The notes beneath the pieces were generated by a model. The model had not been told where the DNA came from and did no database searches. It worked only from the letters and a program-made list of their open reading frames with translations. A DNA stretch of 64,000 nt, taken from the NCBI GenBank assembly GCA_044433645.1, contig JAWXTK010000003.1, positions 40,940 through 104,939 of the forward strand, given 5' to 3'. Numbering within the stretch: the first letter of the stretch is position 1; each line of letters begins with the position of its first letter. Below, piece by piece: positions 22,813-31,900 of the stretch. The translations under genes and the position numbers were made by a program. This DNA is from JAWXTK01 sp044433645. Its GTDB lineage: Bacteria; Bacteroidota; Bacteroidia; Bacteroidales; Rikenellaceae.

Positions 22813-23763
22813 ATGAAAAAAATTACTGCTCTCACTCTCGCGCTTGTGATGTCGGTGAATCTATTTGCCCAGGGCGCACAAATTGCTCTGATAGGTTATG
22901 GTTCTACGACTATCAACATTGTAGATATGCAGACAAAAAAATCTGTGTGGAGCTATAAAATTCCTTCAAATTTAGATTATAGAGGAAACTCTATTTTCCT
23001 GCTTGAAGACGGTGAACATTTAGTAATTTCAACTTTGACTTCGGCTCAGGTAATCTCGCTCAAAACCAAAGAAAAAGTTTGGGAATATAGACCTGAGGGA
23101 GATTCTAAAACTTATGAAATCCATGGGTTATTGCCAGGGGAAGACGGTGGTTTTGTGATTTTTGTGTGCAAAAACCCTGTTGAAATAATTGAAGTGAGCA
23201 AGGATTTTAAAATCAAAAATATAGTTTCGCTTTCAGGGTTAAAAGGCACGACTAATCCACATATAATGTCTAGGGCAGTGGGTCAGGATAAAAAAGGTAA
23301 TTATCTTTTCCCTTGGTACGGCGAAAAATGTATTTATCGTATTTCGCCAAAAGGCAAAATTCTGGATACTTATGATGTTGGTATAATGATTTTTGGCCTA
23401 AGAGAGTTAGCTAACGGAAATTTATTGTATGGTGCAATGGATGAATCTAAAGTTTGTGAGCTTGATATCAAGCAAAACAAGGTGGTAAAAGAAATTAAAA
23501 CTTTTCAAAAGCAAGGTGCAAGGGCGTGGATGCAATACACTGCTCAGGCTGAATTTTTGGGATATGATAAATATTTAGTGGCAAACTGGACAGGCCATTT
23601 TAGACATCATCAAGATACCAAAACTAGTTATTCGCCAGTAGTAATGATAGTAGATAGCAATGGCGAAATTAGTTGGGATTTAACCACTGAACAAGCTAAG
23701 GCTATGGGTTTGACGCGAGGTTGTACTGGTTTTTATTATAGTGAAACGCCTATTGTGAAATAG
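22813..23763 (+). CDS. Secreted PQQ/WD40-like beta-propeller protein, paralogue 2
   Basis: 316 aa, exactly the length of the preceding gene and alignable with it without gaps. Shared blocks include VNLFAQGAQ, LLEDGEHLV, QVISLKTKEKVWEYRP, NGNLLYG and YYSE.PIVK at the C-terminus. The signal peptide ends LFAQ. The two differ mainly in loops (RASRTDY against HQDTKTSY), which suggests a recent duplication followed by divergence of a binding surface. A strong terminator follows. Confidence 0.82.
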   Translation: MKKITALTLALVMSVNLFAQGAQIALIGYGSTTINIVDMQTKKSVWSYKIPSNLDYRGNSIFLLEDGEHLVISTLTSAQVISLKTKEKVWEYRPEGDSKTYEIHGLLPGEDGGFVIFVCKNPVEIIEVSKDFKIKNIVSLSGLKGTTNPHIMSRAVGQDKKGNYLFPWYGEKCIYRISPKGKILDTYDVGIMIFGLRELANGNLLYGAMDESKVCELDIKQNKVVKEIKTFQKQGARAWMQYTAQAEFLGYDKYLVANWTGHFRHHQDTKTSYSPVVMIVDSNGEISWDLTTEQAKAMGLTRGCTGFYYSETPIVK

Positions 23764-23784
23764 AGTTTTATCGCATAGAAGACA

Positions 23785-23821
23785 CAAAAAAGGCCGTTTG
23801 AATTATCAAACGGCCTTTTTT
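23785..23821. terminator. Bidirectional rho-independent terminator
   Basis: An A run, GGCCGTTTGA (23792-23801) and TCAAACGGCC (23806-23815) as a perfect 10-bp stem with a 4-base loop, then six T. It serves the propeller pair and possibly the minus-strand small gene. Confidence 0.92.
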
Positions 23822-23840
23822 GTTATCAAGAAATCTGTGA

Positions 23841-24053
23841 TTAATTTTTCGCTAGAGTAGGGATAGTCTCACCTGTTACAAATTCGTAGTCATAGTCTCC
23901 AAATAAAGCATTGAACTCTTCTACTTTTGAGTTTAGTGCTGATTCATCTATGGCTGTTGCAAAATATGTTTGTGCGTTATTTGTTTTGATGATAGTTTCA
24001 TCAGCAACATCATCACTTGTTGTAAGAAGCAATGCTAATGCAATTTTTTTCAT
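23841..24053 (-). CDS. Small hypothetical protein, doubtful
   Basis: 70 aa. It begins MKKIALALLLTT, a hydrophobic start like a signal peptide but too short and without a clear cleavage site, and runs directly into an acidic region (SDDVADETIIKTNNAQ). The remainder (KVEEFNALFGDYDYEFVTGE) has plausible amphipathic and beta segments. It is followed by a terminator on its strand. No family is recognised. It may be a real short secreted protein or the remnant of a longer one with a damaged signal peptide. Confidence 0.45.
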   Translation of the reverse strand: MKKIALALLLTTSDDVADETIIKTNNAQTYFATAIDESALNSKVEEFNALFGDYDYEFVTGETIPTLAKN

Positions 24054-24115
24054 AATTATATTTATTTAGTTAAAATTTTGATGCTAAGTTATACTGAAGG
24101 GATGTGATAAAAAAA

Positions 24116-24385
24116 ATGGGTTTGATATATATTGAGGATTTGTCGTTGTATCTTTGTTCTAATCGCACCTATGTTTCGGCATACATTAATGAAAATTATA
24201 ACTTGAGTTTTAGAGATTGGGTAGCCAAGTTAAGAGTTGATTACTCTAAAGAGTTATTAGTGGAGTTTCCTGAATATTCTATAGACAAAATTGCTCAACA
24301 AGTTGGCTATGCTCGCAGTAGTTATGTTGCGTCTTTCACTAAGATATGTAAAGTTTCGCCAGCTCGTTGGCGAGAGCAAAATTAA
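24116..24385 (+). CDS. AraC-type DNA-binding domain, orphan or truncated
   Basis: About 89 aa comprising only the two HTH units of an AraC/XylS-family regulator: LSLYLCSNRTYVSAYINENY with FRDWVAKLRVDYSKELL, then SIDKIAQQVGYARSSYVASF and VSPARWREQN. In Bacteroidota this domain normally ends proteins of 250 aa or more with a ligand or transmembrane N-terminal part; nothing of that kind is readable upstream. An in-frame GTG four codons earlier is an alternative start. It could be a decayed gene or a standalone DNA-binding protein. Confidence 0.6.
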   Translation: MGLIYIEDLSLYLCSNRTYVSAYINENYNLSFRDWVAKLRVDYSKELLVEFPEYSIDKIAQQVGYARSSYVASFTKICKVSPARWREQN

Positions 24386-24398
24386 AAAAATCTTAAAA

Positions 24399-24429
24399 TT
24401 TCTTAATTCCATAATTTTTTGTATCTTTG
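24399..24429 (+). promoter_or_regulatory. Promoter of the ricT-gldH-trmB operon
   Basis: TTTC (24399-24402), 19 bp, TATCTTTG (24422-24429), 24 bases before the ATG. Confidence 0.6.
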
Positions 24430-24453
24430 TTGGAATAAATTTAGAGAAAGCTA

Positions 24454-25788
24454 ATGAGCGAAAAAGATTATAAATTAGATATAGGTCGTGGTTGTAAATT
24501 TAAAGTTGACGCAGGGGGTACTTACTCGGCTGAGGCCTCTGAGGGCTGTTATAAGCTCCACACCACAGACTGGTTAGAGGATTATCCTAACCAAATTCCT
24601 ACTGAAATTTTTGAGGTTAGATTCAAAAATACGCGCAAAAGTTATTACTCAAATGTCAATAACCTTGAACTCAAAAAAGGTGATATCGTTGCTGTTGAAG
24701 CATCGCCAGGACATGATATAGGTGTTGTGTCTATGACAGGTGATATGGTGGCGCGCCAGATGCGTAGAGTGGGTTTTAATCCTCAAAATGGTGAGTTTAA
24801 GAAGATTTATCGTAAGGCAAAATCTTATGATATAGAAAAATGGCAGGATGCAATCGCACTGGAGCATGATACTATGATACGTTCGCGCCAGATAGCTGCC
24901 GATATGAAGCTTAACATGAAAATCGGTGATGTTGAGTATCAGGGCGATAAAATCAAAGCGATTTTCTATTATATTGCTGACGAGAGGGTAGACTTTAGAG
25001 AGCTAATCAAAGTTTTTGCTGAGCAATTTAGCATACGAATAGAGATGAAGCAGATAGGGGCTAGGCAAGAGGCTGGTAGAATCGGGGGCTTGGGCTCTTG
25101 TGGCAGACAGCTTTGTTGCGCTTCGTGGATCTCAAATTTTGTGTCTGTGACTACTAATTCGGCTCGTATTCAAGAAGTGTCGCTGAATCCTCAGAAATTG
25201 GCAGGACAGTGTAGTAAGCTTAAATGTTGCTTTACCTATGAGCTTGATTCTTATATAGATGCGCGCAAGGAGTTCCCTAAAGTGAATCAACCTTTGCAGG
25301 CTTTGGACGGTGAATATTTCTTGGTTAAACAAGATATTTTGGCCAAAACTATGAGCTTTAGTACTGCACCAAATGCTATGGTGGCTGTGGTGACTATTCC
25401 TATCAAACGAGTGCGCGAGATACTTGAGATTAATAAAAAAGGCAAAAAAGTTGACGCTATTGTAGATGCTGCTTCTGAGAAAAAAGTTGTGGCTGATATA
25501 GGTTTTGTGGACGTGTTGGGCGAAGAAAATATTAATCGTTTTGACAAAAAACGTGATAATAATCGTTCGCGTAACAAGAACAAAAATCGTAATCGCAATA
25601 ATAACCACAACAATCAAGGTGGCGAAAATAAAGCAAAGGAAACGCAAGCTCAACAGCCTAAAAATCAGCATAATAACCATGATGCTGAGGCTCAAGGTGA
25701 TGCTCCTAAAAAGAATTTTAATAGGAACAAAAAAAGGCGTAAACCTAATCCAAACAATCCAAATAATCCACCAAAGGATAAGGCCTGA
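24454..25788 (+). CDS. ricT: PSP1/RicT-family protein
   Basis: 444 aa. The PSP1 domain (about 45-330) contains IFEVRFKNTRKSYYSN, KKGDIVAVEASPGHDIGVVS, DERVDFRELIKVFAEQF and the conserved cysteine block GGLGSCGRQLCCASW...KLKCCF. In B. subtilis RicT this cysteine block helps ligate Fe-S clusters in the Ric complex that modulates RNase Y-dependent RNA processing. The C-terminal 100 residues are Asn/Lys/Arg-rich low complexity (NRSRNKNKNRNRNNN), probably RNA-binding or disordered. It is followed immediately by gldH, a gene order common in Bacteroidota. Confidence 0.88.
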   Translation: MSEKDYKLDIGRGCKFKVDAGGTYSAEASEGCYKLHTTDWLEDYPNQIPTEIFEVRFKNTRKSYYSNVNNLELKKGDIVAVEASPGHDIGVVSMTGDMVARQMRRVGFNPQNGEFKKIYRKAKSYDIEKWQDAIALEHDTMIRSRQIAADMKLNMKIGDVEYQGDKIKAIFYYIADERVDFRELIKVFAEQFSIRIEMKQIGARQEAGRIGGLGSCGRQLCCASWISNFVSVTTNSARIQEVSLNPQKLAGQCSKLKCCFTYELDSYIDARKEFPKVNQPLQALDGEYFLVKQDILAKTMSFSTAPNAMVAVVTIPIKRVREILEINKKGKKVDAIVDAASEKKVVADIGFVDVLGEENINRFDKKRDNNRSRNKNKNRNRNNNHNNQGGENKAKETQAQQPKNQHNNHDAEAQGDAPKKNFNRNKKRRKPNPNNPNNPPKDKA

Positions 25789-25791
25789 GTG

Positions 25792-26229
25792 ATGAAGAGG
25801 TTAATCTTTGTGTTATTTAGCATGTTTGTGTGCGTGGGCTGCATGAGTTCACACACTGAGCGTGTTGTGGATGTAAACCCTCAAAGATGGGCTGTGGGCG
25901 AATGTCTAGAGCTTGAATTTGAGAATGATGATACAATTTCTTTAAAGGATTTGGATATTATTCTTAGGGTTGATAATAGGTTTAAAAATGTGAGTATGCC
26001 TCTTAGATTGAGTTTCCTTTCGCCTGATAATGTGATATTTAGCGAGAGATTTAACTTGGATTTGAGTTCTGCAAAGACAAAGGAAAGTGGAGTCGCACAC
26101 AAAGATTACACTGTAAAATATGTGTCTGAGGCTGATTTGACAAAAAAAGGAATTTATAAAGTGAAATTTGAGCCTACGCTTACAGATTTTGTAGGTGTGT
26201 GGGCTATAGGAATAAAAATTAAGTATTAA
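25792..26229 (+). CDS. gldH: Gliding-motility-type lipoprotein GldH
   Basis: 145 aa: a signal peptide with lipobox FVCVGC, then a beta-rich domain (QRWAVGECLELEFENDD, FSERFNLDLSS, KKGIYKVKFEPTLTDFVGVW). GldH is needed for gliding in Flavobacterium, but the gene is widespread in non-gliding Bacteroidales, where its role is unclear. The ATG is chosen rather than the GTG one codon upstream that directly follows the ricT stop. The lipoprotein is presumably anchored in the periplasm. Confidence 0.85.
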   Translation: MKRLIFVLFSMFVCVGCMSSHTERVVDVNPQRWAVGECLELEFENDDTISLKDLDIILRVDNRFKNVSMPLRLSFLSPDNVIFSERFNLDLSSAKTKESGVAHKDYTVKYVSEADLTKKGIYKVKFEPTLTDFVGVWAIGIKIKY

Positions 26230-26231
26230 AA

Positions 26232-26951
26232 ATGGGCAAAGATAAGGCTAGAAGATTTGCAGAAAATCTGACTTTTAAATGTTTGATACAGCCAGAATTT
26301 GAAGAAGTTTTCAGACAAGATTATCCTCTAAAAGGGCAGTGGCGCAAAGAGGTTTTTGGTAACGATAATCCTGTGATTTTGGAGCTAGGATGTGGACGTG
26401 GAGAATACACCGTAGAGCTTGCTAGAAAATATCCTAATGTGAATTTTATAGGAGTTGATATTAAAGGTGCTAGGATGTGGCGTGGCGCAAAAAGTGCTAC
26501 TGAGGAGTCTCTGGGCAATGTTGCCTTCCTTAGAACTCGCATAGAATTTATTAATTCTTTATTTGCTGAAAATGAAATTGACGGTCTTTGGATTACTTTT
26601 CCCGACCCTCAATTAAAGAAAAATAGGGTTAAAAAACGTTTGACTTCGCCTATCTTCTTGGCAAATTATGCTAAGTTTTTAAAGCCTGATGCCTCGATAA
26701 ATCTTAAGACAGATTGCAAACATTTGCATGACTACACAACAGCTGTTATCGAGCAAAACGACTTGCCTTTTCATGAGAAAAACTCAGATATTTACGGCAC
26801 AGCTTACGCAACTGAATTATTGTCTATTAAGACAGCTTATGAGCAACAATATTTGGCTAAGGGCATAGCTATCACTTACCTGCGTTTCTCGCTTGGTGAT
26901 AAGACAGAGTTTATCGCTCCTGAATTTGAGCCAGACGACTTGTTGGCTTAG
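26232..26951 (+). CDS. trmB: tRNA (guanine-N7-)-methyltransferase
   Basis: Methylates G46 in the variable loop of tRNA using AdoMet. 239 aa with the SAM-binding motif LELGCGRGEYTVELARKYP, the second acidic loop IGVDIKGARMWRGAK, ITFPDPQLKKNRVKKRL (catalytic and tRNA-contact segment) and LKTDCKHLHDYT. It is the last gene of the ricT operon and overlaps the convergent glycosyltransferase-like gene by four bases. Confidence 0.95.
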   Translation: MGKDKARRFAENLTFKCLIQPEFEEVFRQDYPLKGQWRKEVFGNDNPVILELGCGRGEYTVELARKYPNVNFIGVDIKGARMWRGAKSATEESLGNVAFLRTRIEFINSLFAENEIDGLWITFPDPQLKKNRVKKRLTSPIFLANYAKFLKPDASINLKTDCKHLHDYTTAVIEQNDLPFHEKNSDIYGTAYATELLSIKTAYEQQYLAKGIAITYLRFSLGDKTEFIAPEFEPDDLLA

Positions 26952-27931
26952 AATTTTATGCTTTTAAACTTGCCATAGCCTATTTTTGAGGCAAAGCGAG
27001 GGAAGCCACTGTTATACATTTCGCCCGTGCGAAACAATGCTATTTTCTTAGAATCTTTCAGCAGATATAGGTCGATGAAGGATTTTAAGAAAATATTTTT
27101 TTGCTCGCTCGTGTGGTTCATGTGAGCAATTTCGCCTGGAATAACATAGGTGTTTTCTAGAGTTTTTGCGTGCTCTAGAAAAGTTATGCTGTCGGACGTG
27201 ACTAGAAGTTTATAACCCTTAGGCAAAGTCTTGATGTGACTTTTGAGTCTATCTAAACACTTATTAATCAATGTGTTTTGTTCTTGTTTTGAGAGTGTTT
27301 TGTAAATATCATCCTCCTTGAAATCGCCCAGAAGTTGTTGAAAACGAAAGGTTGCCGAGTAGTAGTTTTCGCCCAAATGAGCTTTGTTTTGCTCTATTGC
27401 CAAGAGCAATTCTTTGCTTGGTTTAAATAATTCATCGAACAATGCTGGATAATTTCGCTCGTCATATCTAAAGTTAGAGTAGAGATGAGTTTGTGCATAT
27501 TTAGGGTCCTTGAATTCACTAATCAGCAATTTTTTTATTTTTCCTTTTGCAAAGTAAGCACCTGAGCTATTTGCTTTTACGGGTTCACAATATGAGCTGT
27601 TATAACAGATTTCATCGTCTGAAATCTTCCAATCATATTTATTGGGAACAAGATAATCTGAGAGATTAAAAGGGTACGTAAAATTGATTTTTAGCTCAGT
27701 TTTAGTCTTTTTGCACAAAGAAAAAATTGAAACACAGCCACGCAACCTATCGGCCATACCCCCGTGGATTATACGCCCGTCTATCATCATAATTACTTGA
27801 CGATTAGGGTTTTCGGGGCAATTTAAGTCTGTGTAATACTTTGCCCTAAGATTGTCTGCTACCTGTTGGTTTGCATTTTGCTCATTGAGGTAGAAGTCTA
27901 TTGTTGCCTTTATTTTTTTTCTTAGTCCCAT
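26948..27931 (-). CDS. Hypothetical protein, possible glycosyltransferase (fucosyltransferase-like)
   Basis: 327 aa without signal peptide or membrane helix. The N-terminal region has DGRIIHGGMADRLRGCVSIF and a Lys-rich LCKKTKTELKINFTYPF segment. The C-terminal half has YKLLVTSDSITFLEHAKTLE and SFIDLYLLKDSKKIALFRTG. The combination of an N-terminal H-x-G-x-x-D-R-L-R motif with a late SDS segment recalls fucosyltransferase-like GT-B enzymes, seen in Bacteroidota glycan loci. The ATG giving MGLRKKIKATID is chosen; upstream codons lie inside metF. It follows metF by five bases, so it is cotranscribed with one-carbon genes, an odd partner. Confidence 0.6.
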   Translation of the reverse strand: MGLRKKIKATIDFYLNEQNANQQVADNLRAKYYTDLNCPENPNRQVIMMIDGRIIHGGMADRLRGCVSIFSLCKKTKTELKINFTYPFNLSDYLVPNKYDWKISDDEICYNSSYCEPVKANSSGAYFAKGKIKKLLISEFKDPKYAQTHLYSNFRYDERNYPALFDELFKPSKELLLAIEQNKAHLGENYYSATFRFQQLLGDFKEDDIYKTLSKQEQNTLINKCLDRLKSHIKTLPKGYKLLVTSDSITFLEHAKTLENTYVIPGEIAHMNHTSEQKNIFLKSFIDLYLLKDSKKIALFRTGEMYNSGFPRFASKIGYGKFKSIKF

Positions 27932-27936
27932 TTTTC

Positions 27937-28899
27937 TTAGAATACTGCTTTTGCGATTTTGGCTATGTTGTCGGTTTTGCCCATAGAATAGTAGTGCAAA
28001 ACGGGTACACCTGCGCTCATTAATTCCTTGCTCTGAGCTATTGCCCACTCAACGCCTAATTGTCTAACTGCCTTATTATCAGTACATTTATTAGCCTCAA
28101 TAACTAATTCCTCGGGTAAATCCACGTGGAAAATCTGAGGTAAGAGATTAAGGTGGCTTTTAGTTGAAAGAGGTTTAATGCCTGGTATAATTGGCACGTT
28201 TATGCCTATCGCGCGACAATCTTTGATGAAAGATAGAATTTTTTTGTTGTCAAAACTCATCTGAGTGATGATGTAGCTTGCCCCAGCATCAACCTTCTTT
28301 TTGAGGTAATTTAAGTCGTTCTTAAAGTTTGGTGACTCGCTGTGTTTCTCGGGATAACCTGCCACGCCTATACAAAATTTTGAGTGGTGAGAGTCTTTTA
28401 CCTCGCCGTCAATGAAAATTCCCTTGTTCATGTCCGAGATTTGAGAAACAAGTTCGTGAGCGTGTTTGTGACCCTGAGCGTGAGCGTTAAAGACCTTTTC
28501 GCCCTGCAAACAGTCGCCACGAAGTGCCAAAACATTGTTGATACCCAAGAAATCCATGTCTATAAGTGCGTCCTCAATATCATAACGCGAGAGACCTCCA
28601 CAGATTAGGTGGGGCACAACTTCAACTCCATATTTTTTCATTATCGCAGCCGACGTACCCACAGTTCCTGGTCGGTGTCTGACGATGCGTTTTTCTAATA
28701 GGCCGTTTGGGTGTTCAACATATTTCACGTCCTCGCGGTGATAAGTCACGTTGATGTACGAAGGATTAAACTCCATAAGTGGGTCTATCGCTTGGTAAAC
28801 GTTCGCTAGGCCATCACCTTTGAGTGGTGGCAAAAGTTCAAATGCGAAGCACGTTTTGTTTTCTTTTTCGGCTTTATTTATGATATCTATTATCTGCAT
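27937..28899 (-). CDS. metF: 5,10-methylenetetrahydrofolate reductase
   Basis: Reduces methylenetetrahydrofolate to 5-methyltetrahydrofolate, the methyl donor for MetH. 320 aa FAD-binding TIM barrel: CFAFELLPPLKGDG, NVTYHREDV, VVPHLICGG, LALRGDCLQ, IGVAGYPEKH, YIITQMSFD and PIIPGIKPL. It lies 21 bases downstream of metH on the same strand, so the two consecutive steps of methionine methylation are produced together. It is slightly longer than the E. coli protein. Confidence 0.95.
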   Translation of the reverse strand: MQIIDIINKAEKENKTCFAFELLPPLKGDGLANVYQAIDPLMEFNPSYINVTYHREDVKYVEHPNGLLEKRIVRHRPGTVGTSAAIMKKYGVEVVPHLICGGLSRYDIEDALIDMDFLGINNVLALRGDCLQGEKVFNAHAQGHKHAHELVSQISDMNKGIFIDGEVKDSHHSKFCIGVAGYPEKHSESPNFKNDLNYLKKKVDAGASYIITQMSFDNKKILSFIKDCRAIGINVPIIPGIKPLSTKSHLNLLPQIFHVDLPEELVIEANKCTDNKAVRQLGVEWAIAQSKELMSAGVPVLHYYSMGKTDNIAKIAKAVF

Positions 28900-28920
28900 A
28901 TTGTCAAATTTACTGAATTT

Positions 28921-31900
28921 TTAGAAATTTGCAATGATTTTTTTGATTTCATCCTTGCTTTTATCGCGCCTTTGGGCGTAATCCTCTAATTGATAGTCGC
29001 TAAGCTTGCCAAGATCAAAATATTTGGCATCGGCGTTTGCGAAAATAAGTCCACATATTGATTCTCCGGGCTCTATCATATAGCTTTCGTTAAGGCGTAT
29101 CGCTGTGTCTTTTTCTATATCTAGCAGAGAGAATACCTCCTCTTTTAGCGAGTGATCGGGGCAAGATTCATAGCCAAATGCTACTCTAAGTCCCTTGCTC
29201 TTATTACTAAATCCCCACCATTTTTCGGCCAATTCTTGGTGTATGCTTACGGCAAATGCTTCGGCTAGACGGTCGGCCAAAAGTTTAATCATTATAGCTT
29301 TGTAATCATCGCCCTGAGCCTTGAATTTATCGCTTAGAGTTTTAAGATTTGTGCCCGAGGTGATAGCGAAACTTGCAATGTAGTCTTGCTTGGTGCTAGA
29401 AATAAAATCACTCAATGATAGGTTTATATCATTGTCACTCTGCTCGTTACGTAGTTGAGCTAGGGTGGTTGTGCCGTCGATTATGATATCATCGACTTTG
29501 CTCTGTGCTGTGTGAATTGCAAGTGCTCCTGAGAGAGGTAGTAGGTTGTTTTTCTCTATCTCGCGGAGCATCTCTACGGCGTCGGCATAAAGTTTTTTTG
29601 CCTCATCGCTGTTTTGTTTTACTTGCCATGCAGCGAAGAAATAACCCCAGTTTATGTTGGGAATTACTCGTGAGATAGGGTAGTTGTTGAGCGAAATTCG
29701 CCCCATGGTTTTGGGCGTGATAATCTCGCTTGTAGAAACAAGTCTATCTTCGCGCGCCTTGGCTAGAGATTTTAGTTTTACCTCAGTGTTTTTTTTGTTG
29801 TAGTTATCTCTTAGCTCTTTTTGTTTTTGTTTTTGCTCAGCTATAAATTCGTCTTTATTAGATGATAATAACGCAGAGAGCAACATCACATTGTGCGAGG
29901 CATCTCGGCCGTGAATAACTGTGCCCTTATATAATGGTGTCATTTTAACGGCTGTGTGCACGGCAGAAGTCGTAGCTCCACCAACGATAACAGGGATATT
30001 TAGTCCTCGCTTTTCTAACTCGCCAAGAACCTGGCACATCTGATCAAGCGAAGGTGTGATAAGTCCACTTAGACCTATGGCATCTGCGCCCCATTCAAGG
30101 GCAGTGTCAACTATCTTGTCGCACTCAACCATAACTCCTAAGTCATTGATTAGATAGCCGTTGCAGGCCATTACAACAGAGATAATATTTTTGCCTATAT
30201 CATGCACATCGCCTTTGACAGTTGCGATTAGTATGCGCCCCTTGTCGCTAGACTTGCCAGCATTTTCAGCCTCTATGTAGGGTGTTAATACGCCCACTGA
30301 TGCTTTCATTACACGAGCACTTTTGACCACTTGGGGTAGGAACATTTTACCCTCGCCGAAAAGTTCGCCTATCGTGCCCATGGCAGGCATAAGTATCTCA
30401 TCTATCACCTTAATTGGACTTTGTAACTCACTTAAAGCTAGGAGAGTATCTTCTTCTATGAATTCTGTATTTCCTTTTATAAGTGCGTGAGCTATACGGT
30501 CTTTAAGGGATAGGCTGCGCCATTTTTCTATGGTTTTTTCCTGCGTTTTAGTCTTGTCCTCGTGGCTGTTATTAGCGTAGGTGCTTAGGTTTTCGGTAGC
30601 ATCTTTATGGCGATTTAGAACCACATCCTCGCATAAAGTCAAAAGATTTGGCTCTATATCAGAGTATATTTGAAGCATTGCAGGATTAACTATGCCCATG
30701 TCCAAACCTTGAGCTATGGCATGGTAAAGGAACACAGAGTGCATGGCCTCGCGTATGGTGTTATGCCCTCTAAATGAGAAACTTAAGTTACTAATTCCTC
30801 CACTAAGTTTTGCTCCCGGGAGGTTTTGTTTTATCCATGCACAGGCATTTATAAAGTCCACGCCGTAGTTGTCGTGCTCGCTGATGCCCGTAGCAACTGA
30901 CAGCACGTTAGGGTCGAAAATTATATCTTCGGCAGGGAAATTATTTGTAGTCAATATGTTGTAGGCGCGCTCAGCAATTCTGATTTTACGCTCAAAGCTA
31001 TCTCCTTGGCCTTGTTCATCAAAAAGCATTACTACGGCTGCTGCGCCTAGGTTTTGTATGGTTTTGGCATGAGAGATAAACTCTGTCTCGCCCTCTTTTA
31101 GAGATATGGAATTGACTATACTCTTGCCCTGAGTGCATTTTAATCCAGCCTCAAGTACCTCCCATTTAGACGAGTCTATCATCACGGGAACTCTTGAAAT
31201 CTCGGGGTCGGAGCCCATGTAATTCAAGAAATTTATCATCTCCTCTTTGGCATCGAGCAGTCCGTCGTCCATGCATACATCAACAACTTGAGCTCCAGAG
31301 ATAACTTGGTGTTTTACAACATCAAGAGCCTCGTCGTATTTCTTCTCACGGATTAATCTCGCAAATTTGGCTGAGCCTGCAACGTTTGAGCGCTCGCCTA
31401 TGTTTATGAAGTTACTTTGAGGTGTTATTTCTAGTGTTTCTAGGCCACTTAGTATTGTTTGCTTAGGCTTAATGCTTGTCTTGCGAGGGCTGTAATTCTG
31501 TGCTAGTCGAGCTATCTCGGCTATGTGTAGAGGAGTTGTGCCACAGCATCCACCTACGATATTTAGCAAGCCTTGCTCAAGATATTCTTTGATTTGTGTG
31601 CCCATGGCCTCGGCGCTTTGGTCGTAATTACCTAGTACGTTAGGCAGACCTGCGTTGGGGTGAGCAGATACATTGCAGTCGGCAATCTTGGATAAAGTGG
31701 CAATGTAAGTGCGCATATCATCTGCCCCAAAAGAGCAGTTGAGACCAACGCTCAAAGGCCTAGCATGAGAGATTGAATTGTAAAATGCTTCTATGACTTG
31801 ACCTGAAAGTGTACGTCCACTCTTGTCTGTGAGAGTGCCTGAAATCATAATAGGAATCTCGCGCCTAAGTTCTGTAAAGAGTTTTTTGAGCGCGAAAATC

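Noticed and set aside
25132..25695. 187-aa minus-strand frame opposite ricT
   Set aside because: Ile/Phe/Val-rich reading of the Asn/Lys/Arg-rich RicT tail; no promoter or ribosome site.
25792..26229. Complete gliding machinery
   Set aside because: GldH alone is not evidence of gliding; no other gld or spr gene is present, and gldH occurs in non-gliding Bacteroidales.
28900..28920. SAM or cobalamin riboswitch for metH-metF
   Set aside because: The gap between the genes is too small, and the leader before the glutaminyl cyclase gene (about 25 bases) has no room for one.
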